A stretch of DNA of 33,181 bases from Candidatus Falkowbacteria bacterium RIFCSPLOWO2_12_FULL_45_13 (GCA_001778055.1 MFFY01000036.1:1-33181), one strand, 5' to 3'; numbered from the stretch's first letter, positions 17,046 to 25,389 are shown. Program-made: numbers and translations. Notes: generated by a model not told the origin, from the letters alone.

Positions 17046-18179
17046 CTAATTAATTATCGCCCAAACCTCATAAATCACTCCCAAAATAAACAAACCGGAC
17101 AAGAAATAAGCCCAAGGCTTGGTTAGTTTATTGTTAATCGCCGAAACTTGCTCCGGTTTGGCTTTAACTTTGAAAACCAGCCAGATTAAAATCAGGCCGG
17201 ACAGACCGCCGGTAACCGCGCCGGTAAAGCTGATGACTCCGGTCAAATTGATCCAACCGATTAAAAATAAAAAATAGGGAATAAACCCGGCCAAAAACCA
17301 GGCCAATTTGTTGCTTAATTTAAAATCCCACTCAAAAATTTCTTCCGCGGCCTGGGCCGTAACGATGTGAGAGGTAATTACGGCCAACAGGCCGAAAATC
17401 AAAGCCAGGGTAATCACGCCGTCGTTTAAGGCCAGAGCCAACCCGGCCAGGGCGTCGGGCGAAGTCCGAGCGCCGGTGATGCCTAAAATTATTAAAACAA
17501 AAAACAACATTAAACCGGCGGCCAGAAACGTTCCCCAGGCAATGGCGCTTTTAATTTTATGTTTCTCATAAGCCAACAGGCGGCAGACTTCCGGAATGGC
17601 CGCGCCGCCGCCAACGGCAAAAAATATCGGACCATAGGGCAAAAAAATGTTTTTCCAATTAATTAAATCATAATTGCCGGGCTCTATCTGGCCAAAGCCC
17701 CGCCAGGCGATTAGTCCCATGGCTACGACTAAAAGAGCGGTTAAAACCAATTCCGTGCCGGCGATCAATTTTATGTCAAAAAACGTTATTAATGAAACCA
17801 GGGCAAACAGGCCGGTTGAATAAAGAAAAATACTGCCGCCCAAATAGGGATTCAACAGCTGATACAAAAAAAGCCCGCCCGCGATGATATAGGCTAAAAT
17901 CGCGCCATAAGAGCTGATGACATCAACTAAAAAAGTAAATTTTTTGCTTTTTTCGTTAATATACTTGCCCACGAAACCGGGCAACCGGTGCTTATCTTTG
18001 GTCGACAAAACCGCCTCGGCAAAAAGCAGATGTAAAAAATATTGAATAACCGCCAACCCTGACATGTAAACAAACAACGGTATAATGCCGGCCTGATTGA
18101 TCACAAAAGGTATGGCAAATAAGCCGACGCCGATGATGGCGCCGATCAGGGTGGTGATTGCCAGAAGGTAATTGGACAT
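17046..18179 (-). CDS. Amino-acid permease (aromatic/hydroxy amino-acid permease-like)
   Basis: About 11 hydrophobic segments; N-terminal TTLIGAIIGVGLFAIPFVINQAG. Confidence 0.82.
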   Translation of the reverse strand: MSNYLLAITTLIGAIIGVGLFAIPFVINQAGIIPLFVYMSGLAVIQYFLHLLFAEAVLSTKDKHRLPGFVGKYINEKSKKFTFLVDVISSYGAILAYIIAGGLFLYQLLNPYLGGSIFLYSTGLFALVSLITFFDIKLIAGTELVLTALLVVAMGLIAWRGFGQIEPGNYDLINWKNIFLPYGPIFFAVGGGAAIPEVCRLLAYEKHKIKSAIAWGTFLAAGLMLFFVLIILGITGARTSPDALAGLALALNDGVITLALIFGLLAVITSHIVTAQAAEEIFEWDFKLSNKLAWFLAGFIPYFLFLIGWINLTGVISFTGAVTGGLSGLILIWLVFKVKAKPEQVSAINNKLTKPWAYFLSGLFILGVIYEVWAIIN

Positions 18180-18190
18180 AGGATATCTTG

Positions 18191-18214
18191 CCCCCTTGAT
18201 AAAAGGGTTGGGGG
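18191..18214. repeat. Palindromic element in the intercistronic gap before the permease
   Basis: CCCCCTTGATAAAAGGGTTGGGGG, same architecture as the ileS insertions. Confidence 0.6.
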
Positions 18215-18215
18215 A

Positions 18216-18365
18216 TTATATTTTAAAAAATCTCAAATTATCCTTTTTGAAATAATCCAAGACCCCGATCTTTTGATAAAAAAACCAACCCGTCGAAATC
18301 ATAATTAAAACAAAAACCAAAGCCAAAAAACCGGCTATTTTAATAAACTTGTCTAATTTTACCAT
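18216..18365 (-). CDS. 49-aa single-pass membrane microprotein
   Basis: ATG at 18365: MVKLDKFIKIAGFLALVFVLIMISTGWFFYQKIGVLDYFKKDNLRFFKI*; too short for the ORF track. Confidence 0.6.
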   Translation of the reverse strand: MVKLDKFIKIAGFLALVFVLIMISTGWFFYQKIGVLDYFKKDNLRFFKI

Positions 18366-18371
18366 GCTTTA

Positions 18372-18401
18372 ATTATAGCTTAAAATAACCTTGTATACCA
18401 A
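18372..18401 (-). promoter_or_regulatory. Candidate promoter for the microprotein
   Basis: Reverse strand TTGGTA - 18 nt - TATAAT, ending 6 nt before the ATG. Confidence 0.55.
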
Positions 18402-18480
18402 ATATAGATTGAGATGGTTACAAAACTATTTTTGCTGCAATTTGCCTGCCTGTCGGCGGGCAGGTAGCGCGGCTCGCGAA

Positions 18481-18502
18481 GCCTGCCTGCCGGCAGGCAG
18501 GC
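18481..18502. repeat. 22-bp perfect palindrome
   Basis: GCCTGCCTGCC/GGCAGGCAGGC; related GCCTGCC...GGGCAGG at about 18443-18464 and GGCAGGCAGG in rpsA. Confidence 0.85.
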
Positions 18503-18510
18503 GATAACAT

Positions 18511-18540
18511 AAAAAAGCGCGCTACCTTGAGTGCGCGCTT
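18511..18540 (-). terminator. Rho-independent terminator
   Basis: Reverse strand AAGCGCGC-ACTCAAGGTA-GCGCGCTTTTTT. Confidence 0.85.
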
Positions 18541-18562
18541 GGCGTTTAACGCCGGATACCTC

Positions 18563-19072
18563 CTATTCGCCCCCGACGATCTCGTCAAGTTCTTCAAAAA
18601 AACCTATAAATAGAGTCCCCAACGAGATAGGCGGCGTATCGGTGACTTGCGGGTCAAGGTTTTCGTGTCTGCCACCCATATAGAGCTCGCGTAATTTCTT
18701 TCGGGTCGCTTCAACCAAGCTCTGGTCATCCAAATAATATTGCTCTTTATGAAACCATTGCACCCAATAGGCGTGCCACAAAGAAATGGGATTCGTATCA
18801 ATCTTCACCAGCTTGGGCCCATGTCTTTCGCAAACGGTAAAAGTCAGCTTAACGACGCGCCTAATCCACCAGCGCCGCCTGTTTTTAGAACTGCGCAAAG
18901 AAATTACTTCGTCTGGCGGGAGCAATATCTTGGATACGCGCTTTAACATGCGGCCGCAATCTTGGATGGTGCAACGACGCCCGATTCGCTTGTAGAGGCG
19001 ATAAAAAAACCAGCCGGGCGCGATTACGGCAAAGGCCGAAACTATCGCGCCAAAAATGAGATATATGTTCAT
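18563..19072 (-). CDS. Hypothetical protein with one N-terminal TM helix
   Basis: Start at MNIYLIFGAIVSAFAVIAPGWFFY with upstream AAAGGATAACG; followed by a terminator. Confidence 0.7.
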   Translation of the reverse strand: MNIYLIFGAIVSAFAVIAPGWFFYRLYKRIGRRCTIQDCGRMLKRVSKILLPPDEVISLRSSKNRRRWWIRRVVKLTFTVCERHGPKLVKIDTNPISLWHAYWVQWFHKEQYYLDDQSLVEATRKKLRELYMGGRHENLDPQVTDTPPISLGTLFIGFFEELDEIVGGE

Positions 19073-19216
19073 CGTTATCCTTTCGTTATTGAAATTACTT
19101 AGGTTTAACAAACCTGTTCAGATTGTTTTGGTTGGGCTCTTCGCCGCGGCGGGAAAACCTCCGGTTAAAAGAACGCTTCAAATTATTTAAACATTATCAT
19201 AAAATCTAATTTATAT

Positions 19217-19441
19217 CAAAACGAGGTTTAATACTTAAAAATGGTTGGTAATTTTTTGGCCAAATCAAAAATTTATCTTACGGACAGCTTATTTGTTGCT
19301 ATTTAGGCGCGTAAATACTAAATTAGTATATTGATACACACACTAATTCAAATCGATTTAAATTTGTTGTTAATCTACGCCTAATCTTACAACGAAAACA
19401 AAGTTTTCACCAACCAATTTTAAGTATTAAACCCAAAACGA
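19217..19441. mobile_element. MITE-like element (209 bp) with 8-bp target-site duplication
   Basis: TIRs 19225-19249 (GGTTTAATACTTAAAAATGGTTGGT) and 19409-19433 (24/25 match); exact direct repeat CAAAACGA abuts both outer ends (19217-19224, 19434-19441). Confidence 0.85.
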
Positions 19442-19443
19442 CC

Positions 19444-19495
19444 AAATAAAAAACGGCAGAGACGCGATTAATCGCGTCTCTGCCGTTTTTTATTT
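19444..19495. terminator. 52-bp perfect palindrome, probable terminator of the translin-family gene
   Basis: AAATAAAAAACGGCAGAGACGCGATT / exact reverse complement; 28-nt core identical to the palindrome at 13987-14014. Confidence 0.85.
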
Positions 19496-19502
19496 AACCA
19501 AC

Positions 19503-20072
19503 CTATTTTCTCAAATTCACCTCGTAATTTATCTGCTCAATTTTCCTTAGATGGCCCTTGGCCTGATCATACTTGGTCCTTAGATAACCTCTCATATCGA
19601 ATTCGACCAGTTCGGCCATAATGTCATCGGCAATCTGATGGATTTTTTTCACTTCCTTATATTTCCCCAGGGTTGCCATCTTAATCGCCCAGCGGACCAA
19701 TTCGCCGATTAAATCCGACAGGCCGCCCAGATAACTTTCATAAGTTAAGCCGACTTTATTAATCTTATCAATCTTTTCTCCGGTCATGACCAGAAAAAAT
19801 AATTTGGCTTCGGCGTATTCTTCCGCCGCCGCCCGGTACGAGCCTTCTTCCAAAGGCCGCTCCAAACCGAACTTCTTTTCCAGGTCGGATAAAATCCACT
19901 CGATTTCCACAAGCATCTTGGCCGCGCGGTCCAGGTCATCGCGATGCAAAGAAAAAATCGCTTTTTTAGCGTCATGCAAAACCGCATTGGCCAAACTGAT
20001 AATCTGCCGGGCTTGGCTGGCATGGTCGTCAAACTCCTTTTTCAACTCACGAATGAATTTTTTGTTGATCAT
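19503..20072 (-). CDS. Translin/TRAX-family protein
   Basis: All-helical; AEEYAEAKLFFLVMTG..., YLGGLSDLIGELVRWAIKMATLGKYKEVKKIHQIADDIMAEL..., LRTKYDQAKGHLRKIEQINYEVNLR match the translin pattern (ELxR...R...YDxxK..vxkvExxxyxxxlR). Confidence 0.8.
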   Translation of the reverse strand: MINKKFIRELKKEFDDHASQARQIISLANAVLHDAKKAIFSLHRDDLDRAAKMLVEIEWILSDLEKKFGLERPLEEGSYRAAAEEYAEAKLFFLVMTGEKIDKINKVGLTYESYLGGLSDLIGELVRWAIKMATLGKYKEVKKIHQIADDIMAELVEFDMRGYLRTKYDQAKGHLRKIEQINYEVNLRK

Positions 20073-20111
20073 ATAAACACAAATTAACACAAATTATCGC
20101 CTTACGGCGGA

Positions 20112-20163
20112 ACAAATTTACGCAAATTTATATTGAATCTGTAATAAATTTGTGTAAATTTGT
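20112..20163. repeat. AT-rich hairpin between the translin and pilB-like genes
   Basis: ACAAATTTACGCAAATTTA (20112-20130) versus TAAATTTGTGTAAATTTGT (20145-20163), 18/19 complementary. Confidence 0.7.
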
Positions 20164-20167
20164 GCCT

Positions 20168-21862
20168 TTACTCCGAAACCCTGAAGACCTCGTCCACGCT
20201 GGTGATGCCTTCCAAGGCTTTCAAGAGCCCGTCCTGAACCATGGTAATCATGCCATTTTTCTTGGCAATATCGCGCATATCATATTCGCTGGCCTGGCCG
20301 CTCAAAACCATTTTTTCCATTTCCTGATTCATATTCATTACTTCATAGATGCCGATTCTGCCTCTGTAGCCAATGCCCTGGCAAGCCTGGCAGCCGGCGC
20401 CCTGATAAAATTTTAAATCATTGAAATCAATGACTTTCTTATCCTCCTCCGAGAGTCCGGCTAAAAGATCTTTGACCCGCCCTAAAACTTCTGTTTCAAG
20501 CTTAATCTCGTGTTTGCATTGCTGGCAAATCTTTCTAACTAACCTTTGACCAACCATGGCGTTTAAGGCTGGCGCCAACAGATAAGGCTTAGCGCCCATG
20601 GACAGAAATCTCGGGACGGTTCCGGCCGCGTCGTTGGTATGGATAGTGGACAGCACCAGGTGACCGGTCAAAGCGGCCTGAATGGCGATTTCAGAGGTTT
20701 CCAGGTCGCGGATTTCGCCCACCATGATAATATCCGGATCCTGACGCACGATTGAGCGCAAACCTTGGGCGAAAGCATAATTTTTGCTGGTTTGCGATTG
20801 ATTGACGCCGGAGAGCTGATATTCAATCGGATCTTCAATGGTGATAATCTTGGTTTCCTGGTTATTCAGTTTTTTTAAAATCGCGTAGAGCGTGGTAGTT
20901 TTACCCGAGCCGGTCGGACCGGTGGTGATAACCAGGCCGTTGGGGCGCTCCACCTCTCTTTTAAGCTGATCAAAGGCTCGGCCGCGAATGCCCAAATCAT
21001 TGAATTCCAAGCCGACAGCGCTGGATCTTAGCAGTCTCATCACCACGCTTTCGCCGAAATTGGTCGGTAAAAATGACGCCCGGATGTCAATCCGGTCGGC
21101 TTTTAAATAAATCGACAGGCGGCCGTCTTGCGGTTTATCCAGCACGTTAATTTTCACCCCGGCCAAAAGTTTCAAGCGCGAAATTATCTTCCCCCATGAT
21201 GATTTGTCTATAGCGGCCGCGTCATGCAAAACACCGTCAATCCTAAACCTGACTTTTATGGCCTGCTCCTCGGCTTCAATATGAACATCGGAAGCGTTGG
21301 ATTTTACGGCCGAAGCCAAAATCATGGTAACAATTTCCGTGGTCTGCGCCTGATTTATGCCACTCTGCAAATCCCGGAAACTGGAAAAATTTTCTCCGTA
21401 CTTATTTAAATCTTCTTCGGTGATTTTAACGCCCCTGACCACCTCTTTTACTTTAGGTATGGTTTTGTACATGTTCAAGCCGTAATTAAAACTGTTTTCC
21501 GTAACCAAATAAATTTTTATTTCGGAAAAATATTTTTCCGCCAATTCTTTGGCCAGGCTGACCGCCAAAGGATTAGCGGGGTTCAGGCTGGCCAGGCGGA
21601 TGCTTTTGCCATCATAAAAAAAACATAAAACGCCAAGTTCCTTTGCCTGGCCTTCCCCAATTAAAACCAAAGCTTCCGGGCTGATGGGGAAACCAATTAG
21701 ATCAACATAGGGCCAACCCATACTGTCGGCTCTTTGTTTAGTCAGCCGTTCCAGCTCTTTAATTTTAAACGCCTTTTGCTTGACCGCGAATTTGGCTGCC
21801 GCGCTTTCCTCGTTACTTGGCTCGCCGTCGTATAAATCTTTAATGGATGGAGTATTGGACAT
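20168..21862 (-). CDS. pilB: GspE/PilB-type secretion/pilus ATPase
   Basis: TGPTGSGKTTTLYAIL, ITIEDPIEYQ, RSIVRQDPDIIMVGEIRD, CQQC...CQACQGIGYRGRIGIYEV. Confidence 0.95.
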   Translation of the reverse strand: MSNTPSIKDLYDGEPSNEESAAAKFAVKQKAFKIKELERLTKQRADSMGWPYVDLIGFPISPEALVLIGEGQAKELGVLCFFYDGKSIRLASLNPANPLAVSLAKELAEKYFSEIKIYLVTENSFNYGLNMYKTIPKVKEVVRGVKITEEDLNKYGENFSSFRDLQSGINQAQTTEIVTMILASAVKSNASDVHIEAEEQAIKVRFRIDGVLHDAAAIDKSSWGKIISRLKLLAGVKINVLDKPQDGRLSIYLKADRIDIRASFLPTNFGESVVMRLLRSSAVGLEFNDLGIRGRAFDQLKREVERPNGLVITTGPTGSGKTTTLYAILKKLNNQETKIITIEDPIEYQLSGVNQSQTSKNYAFAQGLRSIVRQDPDIIMVGEIRDLETSEIAIQAALTGHLVLSTIHTNDAAGTVPRFLSMGAKPYLLAPALNAMVGQRLVRKICQQCKHEIKLETEVLGRVKDLLAGLSEEDKKVIDFNDLKFYQGAGCQACQGIGYRGRIGIYEVMNMNQEMEKMVLSGQASEYDMRDIAKKNGMITMVQDGLLKALEGITSVDEVFRVSE

Positions 21863-22037
21863 ACAAAATTTAAAATGTAAATCTCCCCGGCCCGCCTCGC
21901 GTTAATTTGTCTGTTAATAATCGCTGATTATATCTAACGAACATTTATGATTAATAAACAATAAAACAGCGAGCGGGGCAGGCAAAATGAAAAATTAATA
22001 ATTTCTAATTCCTAATTAACCTAATTGATCTAATAAA

Positions 22038-22141
22038 ATCCCAAATCCGAATGACCAATAACCAAACAAATCCCAATGAATAAATCCCAAAAAATAAATT
22101 AAAATTTAGGGCTTCATTGGACATTGGGATTTGGATATTTG
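22038..22141. repeat. Imperfect inverted repeat built of ATCCCAA/TTGGGAT words
   Basis: ACCAATAACCAAACAAATCCCAATGA pairs with ACATTGGGATTTGGATATTTGGT. Confidence 0.55.
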
Positions 22142-22175
22142 GTATTATTCTCTAAATACATTATACCTCACGGGA

Positions 22176-23153
22176 CTAAGAATAAAAAGTCCGCGGATGT
22201 ATCAATTTTTTTTTGAACCTTTTCACCCTAATCAGTCCGGAAACGGGGATAACCTCCAGACCGCGCTTCTCCAGTTCATCCAGGAAAAGATTCATGCCCA
22301 GCGAATCCGACGACATGTGGCCGGCGATAACCACGTTGACGTGGCTCTTCTCCGCTTCTTTGCGATGATCTTCGCTCATATGCATGCCGATGATCGTGCC
22401 GATGCCGGCTTGCGCCATTTTTTCGTACATGTCCTTCGAACCGCTGGTGCCGCCGGTGAATTCGGTCACGGCGATACGGCCGCAGCTGGAATCGGGCGAA
22501 CCCACGAATATCTTCGGTCCGGCGCCGTATTTTATCGCCTCCCGATATTCCGGAATCTCCCGGAGCATCTCCATCACTTCGCCCACGGTTTCCGGTTGAC
22601 TTTTATCGAGAACACCAACCATGAAGCTTGCGCCCAGATTATCGGCCGCGGTATGCACGCACATATAATCCAATTTAAGCATCCTGGCCAAATCCACGTC
22701 ACGATTATGATTGATGGGCGAAATACCACGGCTAACTTCGCTGATTCTCGGCCTGATAACCGACTCGGCGATATTGATGGGCACGCCGTACTGGGCCAGG
22801 ACTTCAGCCTGCAGATCCATGACGCCGGACAGGTCGGCCAGCGCCTTACCTTCCGGATGGTGGCCGATAACCAGGTCGATGCCCAGCTTATCGGCGAGCA
22901 AAAGTTCGCTCCCTTTCATGTCGATACCGGCCAAAATTTTCTTCACGGCATTTCTCTCCGTATCCACCAGCACGCGGGTATCGCTGAAAGGATTGGACAG
23001 CTTTTCCGCGTCGAAATCCTTTTTTTCCGCCGCCGACATGGCTTCGTATTTCTTATTCAGACGCGCCAAATATTTTTTCACTTTTTCCAGTCCGCGCAAA
23101 TCGGCCTTGATGCCCATTTTAATCGCCAAATCGAAAATTTGTTGTGTGGTCAT
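22176..23153 (-). CDS. NIF3-like family protein
   Basis: DLVIGHHPEGKALADL, ARMLKLDYMCVHTAADNLGASFMV, VVIAGHMSSDSLGMNLFLDELEKRGLEVIPVSG. Confidence 0.8.
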   Translation of the reverse strand: MTTQQIFDLAIKMGIKADLRGLEKVKKYLARLNKKYEAMSAAEKKDFDAEKLSNPFSDTRVLVDTERNAVKKILAGIDMKGSELLLADKLGIDLVIGHHPEGKALADLSGVMDLQAEVLAQYGVPINIAESVIRPRISEVSRGISPINHNRDVDLARMLKLDYMCVHTAADNLGASFMVGVLDKSQPETVGEVMEMLREIPEYREAIKYGAGPKIFVGSPDSSCGRIAVTEFTGGTSGSKDMYEKMAQAGIGTIIGMHMSEDHRKEAEKSHVNVVIAGHMSSDSLGMNLFLDELEKRGLEVIPVSGLIRVKRFKKKLIHPRTFYS

Positions 23154-23162
23154 ATGACATCC

Positions 23163-23192
23163 TTAGGGTCGAACAGCCGTTCACCCCTACTT
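23163..23192. repeat. GTAGGGGC-type palindrome downstream of the RAYT gene
   Basis: TTAGGGTCGAACAGCCGTTCACCCCTAC; reverse complement matches 23465-23492 at 23/28. Confidence 0.75.
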
Positions 23193-23225
23193 TTAATTAT
23201 AAATATTTTTACAATAATTCTGCCT

Positions 23226-23774
23226 TTACGATTCTGTTATATTTTTATTTACGGCTAAATTTTCAATATCATTCGGCCAGTTGCCGGGATTGTTCCAAAT
23301 ATAATTTCGTATTCTATTTAAAGAATTTTCGTTTCTGATTATATGTTCGTAATAATTGCGCTGCCATAAATCCGTCCCGAGCATATTTCGAAATAAATTT
23401 ACCTGTTTTGTCGCGGCTGATTTATAACCGGCCATCAACGACGAAATTGATTTTGGCCGCATTCGTAGGGGCGAACGGCCGTTTGCCCCTACCGTTAGCG
23501 CATTGCCGCATTCGTTAATAAACACAATAAAATGAAAATAATTCGGCATGATGATAAATTCATCCAAATAAATTTCTTTTCTGATTACGCCCGTTCTCAA
23601 CCATTCCCTTTTAACGATAATGCCCAATTCATTTAACATCATTTCCTCTTCAACAATCTCCCCGAATAAACATTCCAGATTTTTTACGCAAATTGTCACG
23701 AAATACATGCCAGCCTGACTGTAATCATAGCCGGGCAAACGAATCGACCGCCGATTATATTTCCCTCCTTGCAT
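23226..23774 (-). CDS. REP-associated tyrosine transposase (RAYT, Y1/IS200-like)
   Basis: RRSIRLPGYDYSQAGMYFVTICVKN...IIMPNYFHFIV...SLNRIRNYIWNNPGNWPND; RAYT layout, but the HUH motif reads Y-F-H. Confidence 0.88.
   Translation of the reverse strand: MQGGKYNRRSIRLPGYDYSQAGMYFVTICVKNLECLFGEIVEEEMMLNELGIIVKREWLRTGVIRKEIYLDEFIIMPNYFHFIVFINECGNALTVGANGRSPLRMRPKSISSLMAGYKSAATKQVNLFRNMLGTDLWQRNYYEHIIRNENSLNRIRNYIWNNPGNWPNDIENLAVNKNITES
23465..23492. repeat. GTAGGGGC-type palindrome inside the RAYT coding sequence
   Basis: GTAGGGGCGAACGG/CCGTTTGCCCCTAC (13/14 paired), translated as TVGANGRSPL. Confidence 0.85.
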
Positions 23775-23777
23775 AAA

Positions 23778-24695
23778 TTAATTTTTTTCCATTCCCCTTA
23801 AGGCCGCGATTCTTTCTTCAATCGGCGGGTGGGTCATGAATAATTTTGTCAGCCAGCTGACCCGATGTTCCTCGTCTTCTTTAAAGGGCGAGGCGATATA
23901 GAGATGAGCTGTGGCGCGATTGGCCACTTCCAGGGGTTCCTTATCAGCCGAAATTTTTTCCAGCGCTCTTGCTAAACCATCGGGGTGGCGTGTCAACAGC
24001 GCGCCATCGGCGTCAGCCAGAAATTCTCGTTTACGGGAAATGGCGAATTGCATCAGATAGGCGAATATCGGCGCCAGGATTGATAAGATAATGGCGATGA
24101 TCATTAAAATCAGGCCTAATTGGCCGCCGCTCTTATTATCGTTTCTCCGGTGGCCGCCGAAAAATGACCATCTTCTAAACCAATCCGCCAATAAGACTAT
24201 CATGCCCACCATCACCGTGACCAAAGTAGCCAAGAGGATGTCGCGATTGCCGATATGCGATAGCTCATGGGCGATCACGCCTTCCAGCTCGGTCTTTTCC
24301 AACTTAGACAGCAACCCGCTGGTCACGGCCACCACCGCGTGGGCGGGATCTCGGCCGGTGGCGAAAGCGTTTGGCGCCGTGTCATTGATTATATAAATTT
24401 TAGGAACTGGCAAGCCGACTGTAATACAAAGATTTTCCACTAGGTGATAGAGCTCGCGGTTAGAGTCGTGATCAATTTCACGCGCGCTGGACATGGCCAG
24501 GACGATTTTGTCGCTCCACCAATAACTGATGAAACTGGAAACAATGCTAAAGGTAACGGCGAAATACAGAATCGCCTGATCGTTCATGATATAGCTAAAA
24601 ACATAGCCGATTAAAATGATGGCGACAAAAAAGGCGACAAACAAAGCCCAAGTCTTTCTTTTGTTGGAATCAATATGAGTATATAGGGTGGGCAT
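23778..24695 (-). CDS. htpX: M48-family heat-shock protease HtpX homolog
   Basis: NAFATGRDPAHAVVAVTSGLL, HELSHIGNRD, REFLADADGALLT, FMTHPPIEERIAAL; start at MPTLYTHID. Confidence 0.93.
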   Translation of the reverse strand: MPTLYTHIDSNKRKTWALFVAFFVAIILIGYVFSYIMNDQAILYFAVTFSIVSSFISYWWSDKIVLAMSSAREIDHDSNRELYHLVENLCITVGLPVPKIYIINDTAPNAFATGRDPAHAVVAVTSGLLSKLEKTELEGVIAHELSHIGNRDILLATLVTVMVGMIVLLADWFRRWSFFGGHRRNDNKSGGQLGLILMIIAIILSILAPIFAYLMQFAISRKREFLADADGALLTRHPDGLARALEKISADKEPLEVANRATAHLYIASPFKEDEEHRVSWLTKLFMTHPPIEERIAALRGMEKN

Positions 24696-24707
24696 AAATA
24701 ATATCAA

Positions 24708-24808
24708 TAAATTTCGCGACTGGAGCGAAGCGACAGGAGCAAATTTCTATCAATTTCAGAAATTAAGAAATTAGCTCCCCCGTGTCAAGCACGGGGTCGC
24801 GAAATTAA
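24708..24808. repeat. Composite hairpin repeat between lemA and htpX
   Basis: Outer arms AATTTCGCGAC (24710-24720)/GTCGCGAAATT (24796-24806); inner CCCCGTG-TCAAG-CACGGGG (24778-24796). Confidence 0.75.
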
Positions 24809-24822
24809 TGGAAATTCATACA

Positions 24823-25389
24823 TTAAAACTTGACGTTCACCGCTTCCCGTTCAGCCGCGTTTTCCACCTCAAAAAACTCTCTTTCTTTAAAGCCCAACGC
24901 GCCGGCCATAAAATTAGTGGGAAAAACCTGCAACTTGGTGTTAAGATCCCTGACGTTGCCGTTATAAAATCTTCTAGCCGCCTGAACTTTATCTTCCGTA
25001 TCGGTCAATTCTCTCTGCAATTCCAAAAAATTCTGGTTAGCCTTTAAAACCGGGTAAGCCTCTGATAAGGCGAACAACGATTTTAAGGTTCCAGAAAGCA
25101 TGTTTTCCGCTTCAGCCAAAGCCTTATTGTCGCCGCCGGCCTGCGCCTGCATGGCTTGATTTCTGGCCTTGATTACTTTATCAAACGTGCCTTGCTCATG
25201 GGCCGCGTAGCCTTTGACGGTTTCCACCAGGTTCGGTATCAGGTCGTGGCGCCGTTTTAACTGCACGTCAATGTCGCTCCAGGCTTCGTCCACGCGCAAC
25301 TTCAAACGAATTAAACTGTTGTAGATGACGATGGCCGCTAAAATTAAAACGGCGATAACCGCTAAAACAATCCAGAGAAATGTAGTCAT
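24823..25389 (-). CDS. lemA: LemA family protein
   Basis: IYNSLIRLKLRVDEAWSDIDVQLKRRHDLIPNLVETVKGYAAHE...NLFALSEAYPVLKANQNF-like region. Confidence 0.95.
   Translation of the reverse strand: MTTFLWIVLAVIAVLILAAIVIYNSLIRLKLRVDEAWSDIDVQLKRRHDLIPNLVETVKGYAAHEQGTFDKVIKARNQAMQAQAGGDNKALAEAENMLSGTLKSLFALSEAYPVLKANQNFLELQRELTDTEDKVQAARRFYNGNVRDLNTKLQVFPTNFMAGALGFKEREFFEVENAAEREAVNVKF

Noticed and set aside
21886-21980. Possible imperfect hairpin upstream of the pilB-like gene (GCCCGCCTCGC / GCGAGCGGGGC)
   Set aside because: Arms match only about 11/14 with a long AT-rich middle; plausible but not strong enough to list as a feature.
22131-23258. 375-aa plus-strand ORF
   Set aside because: Antisense to the NIF3-like gene; His/Phe-rich shadow translation driven by codon bias of the real gene.
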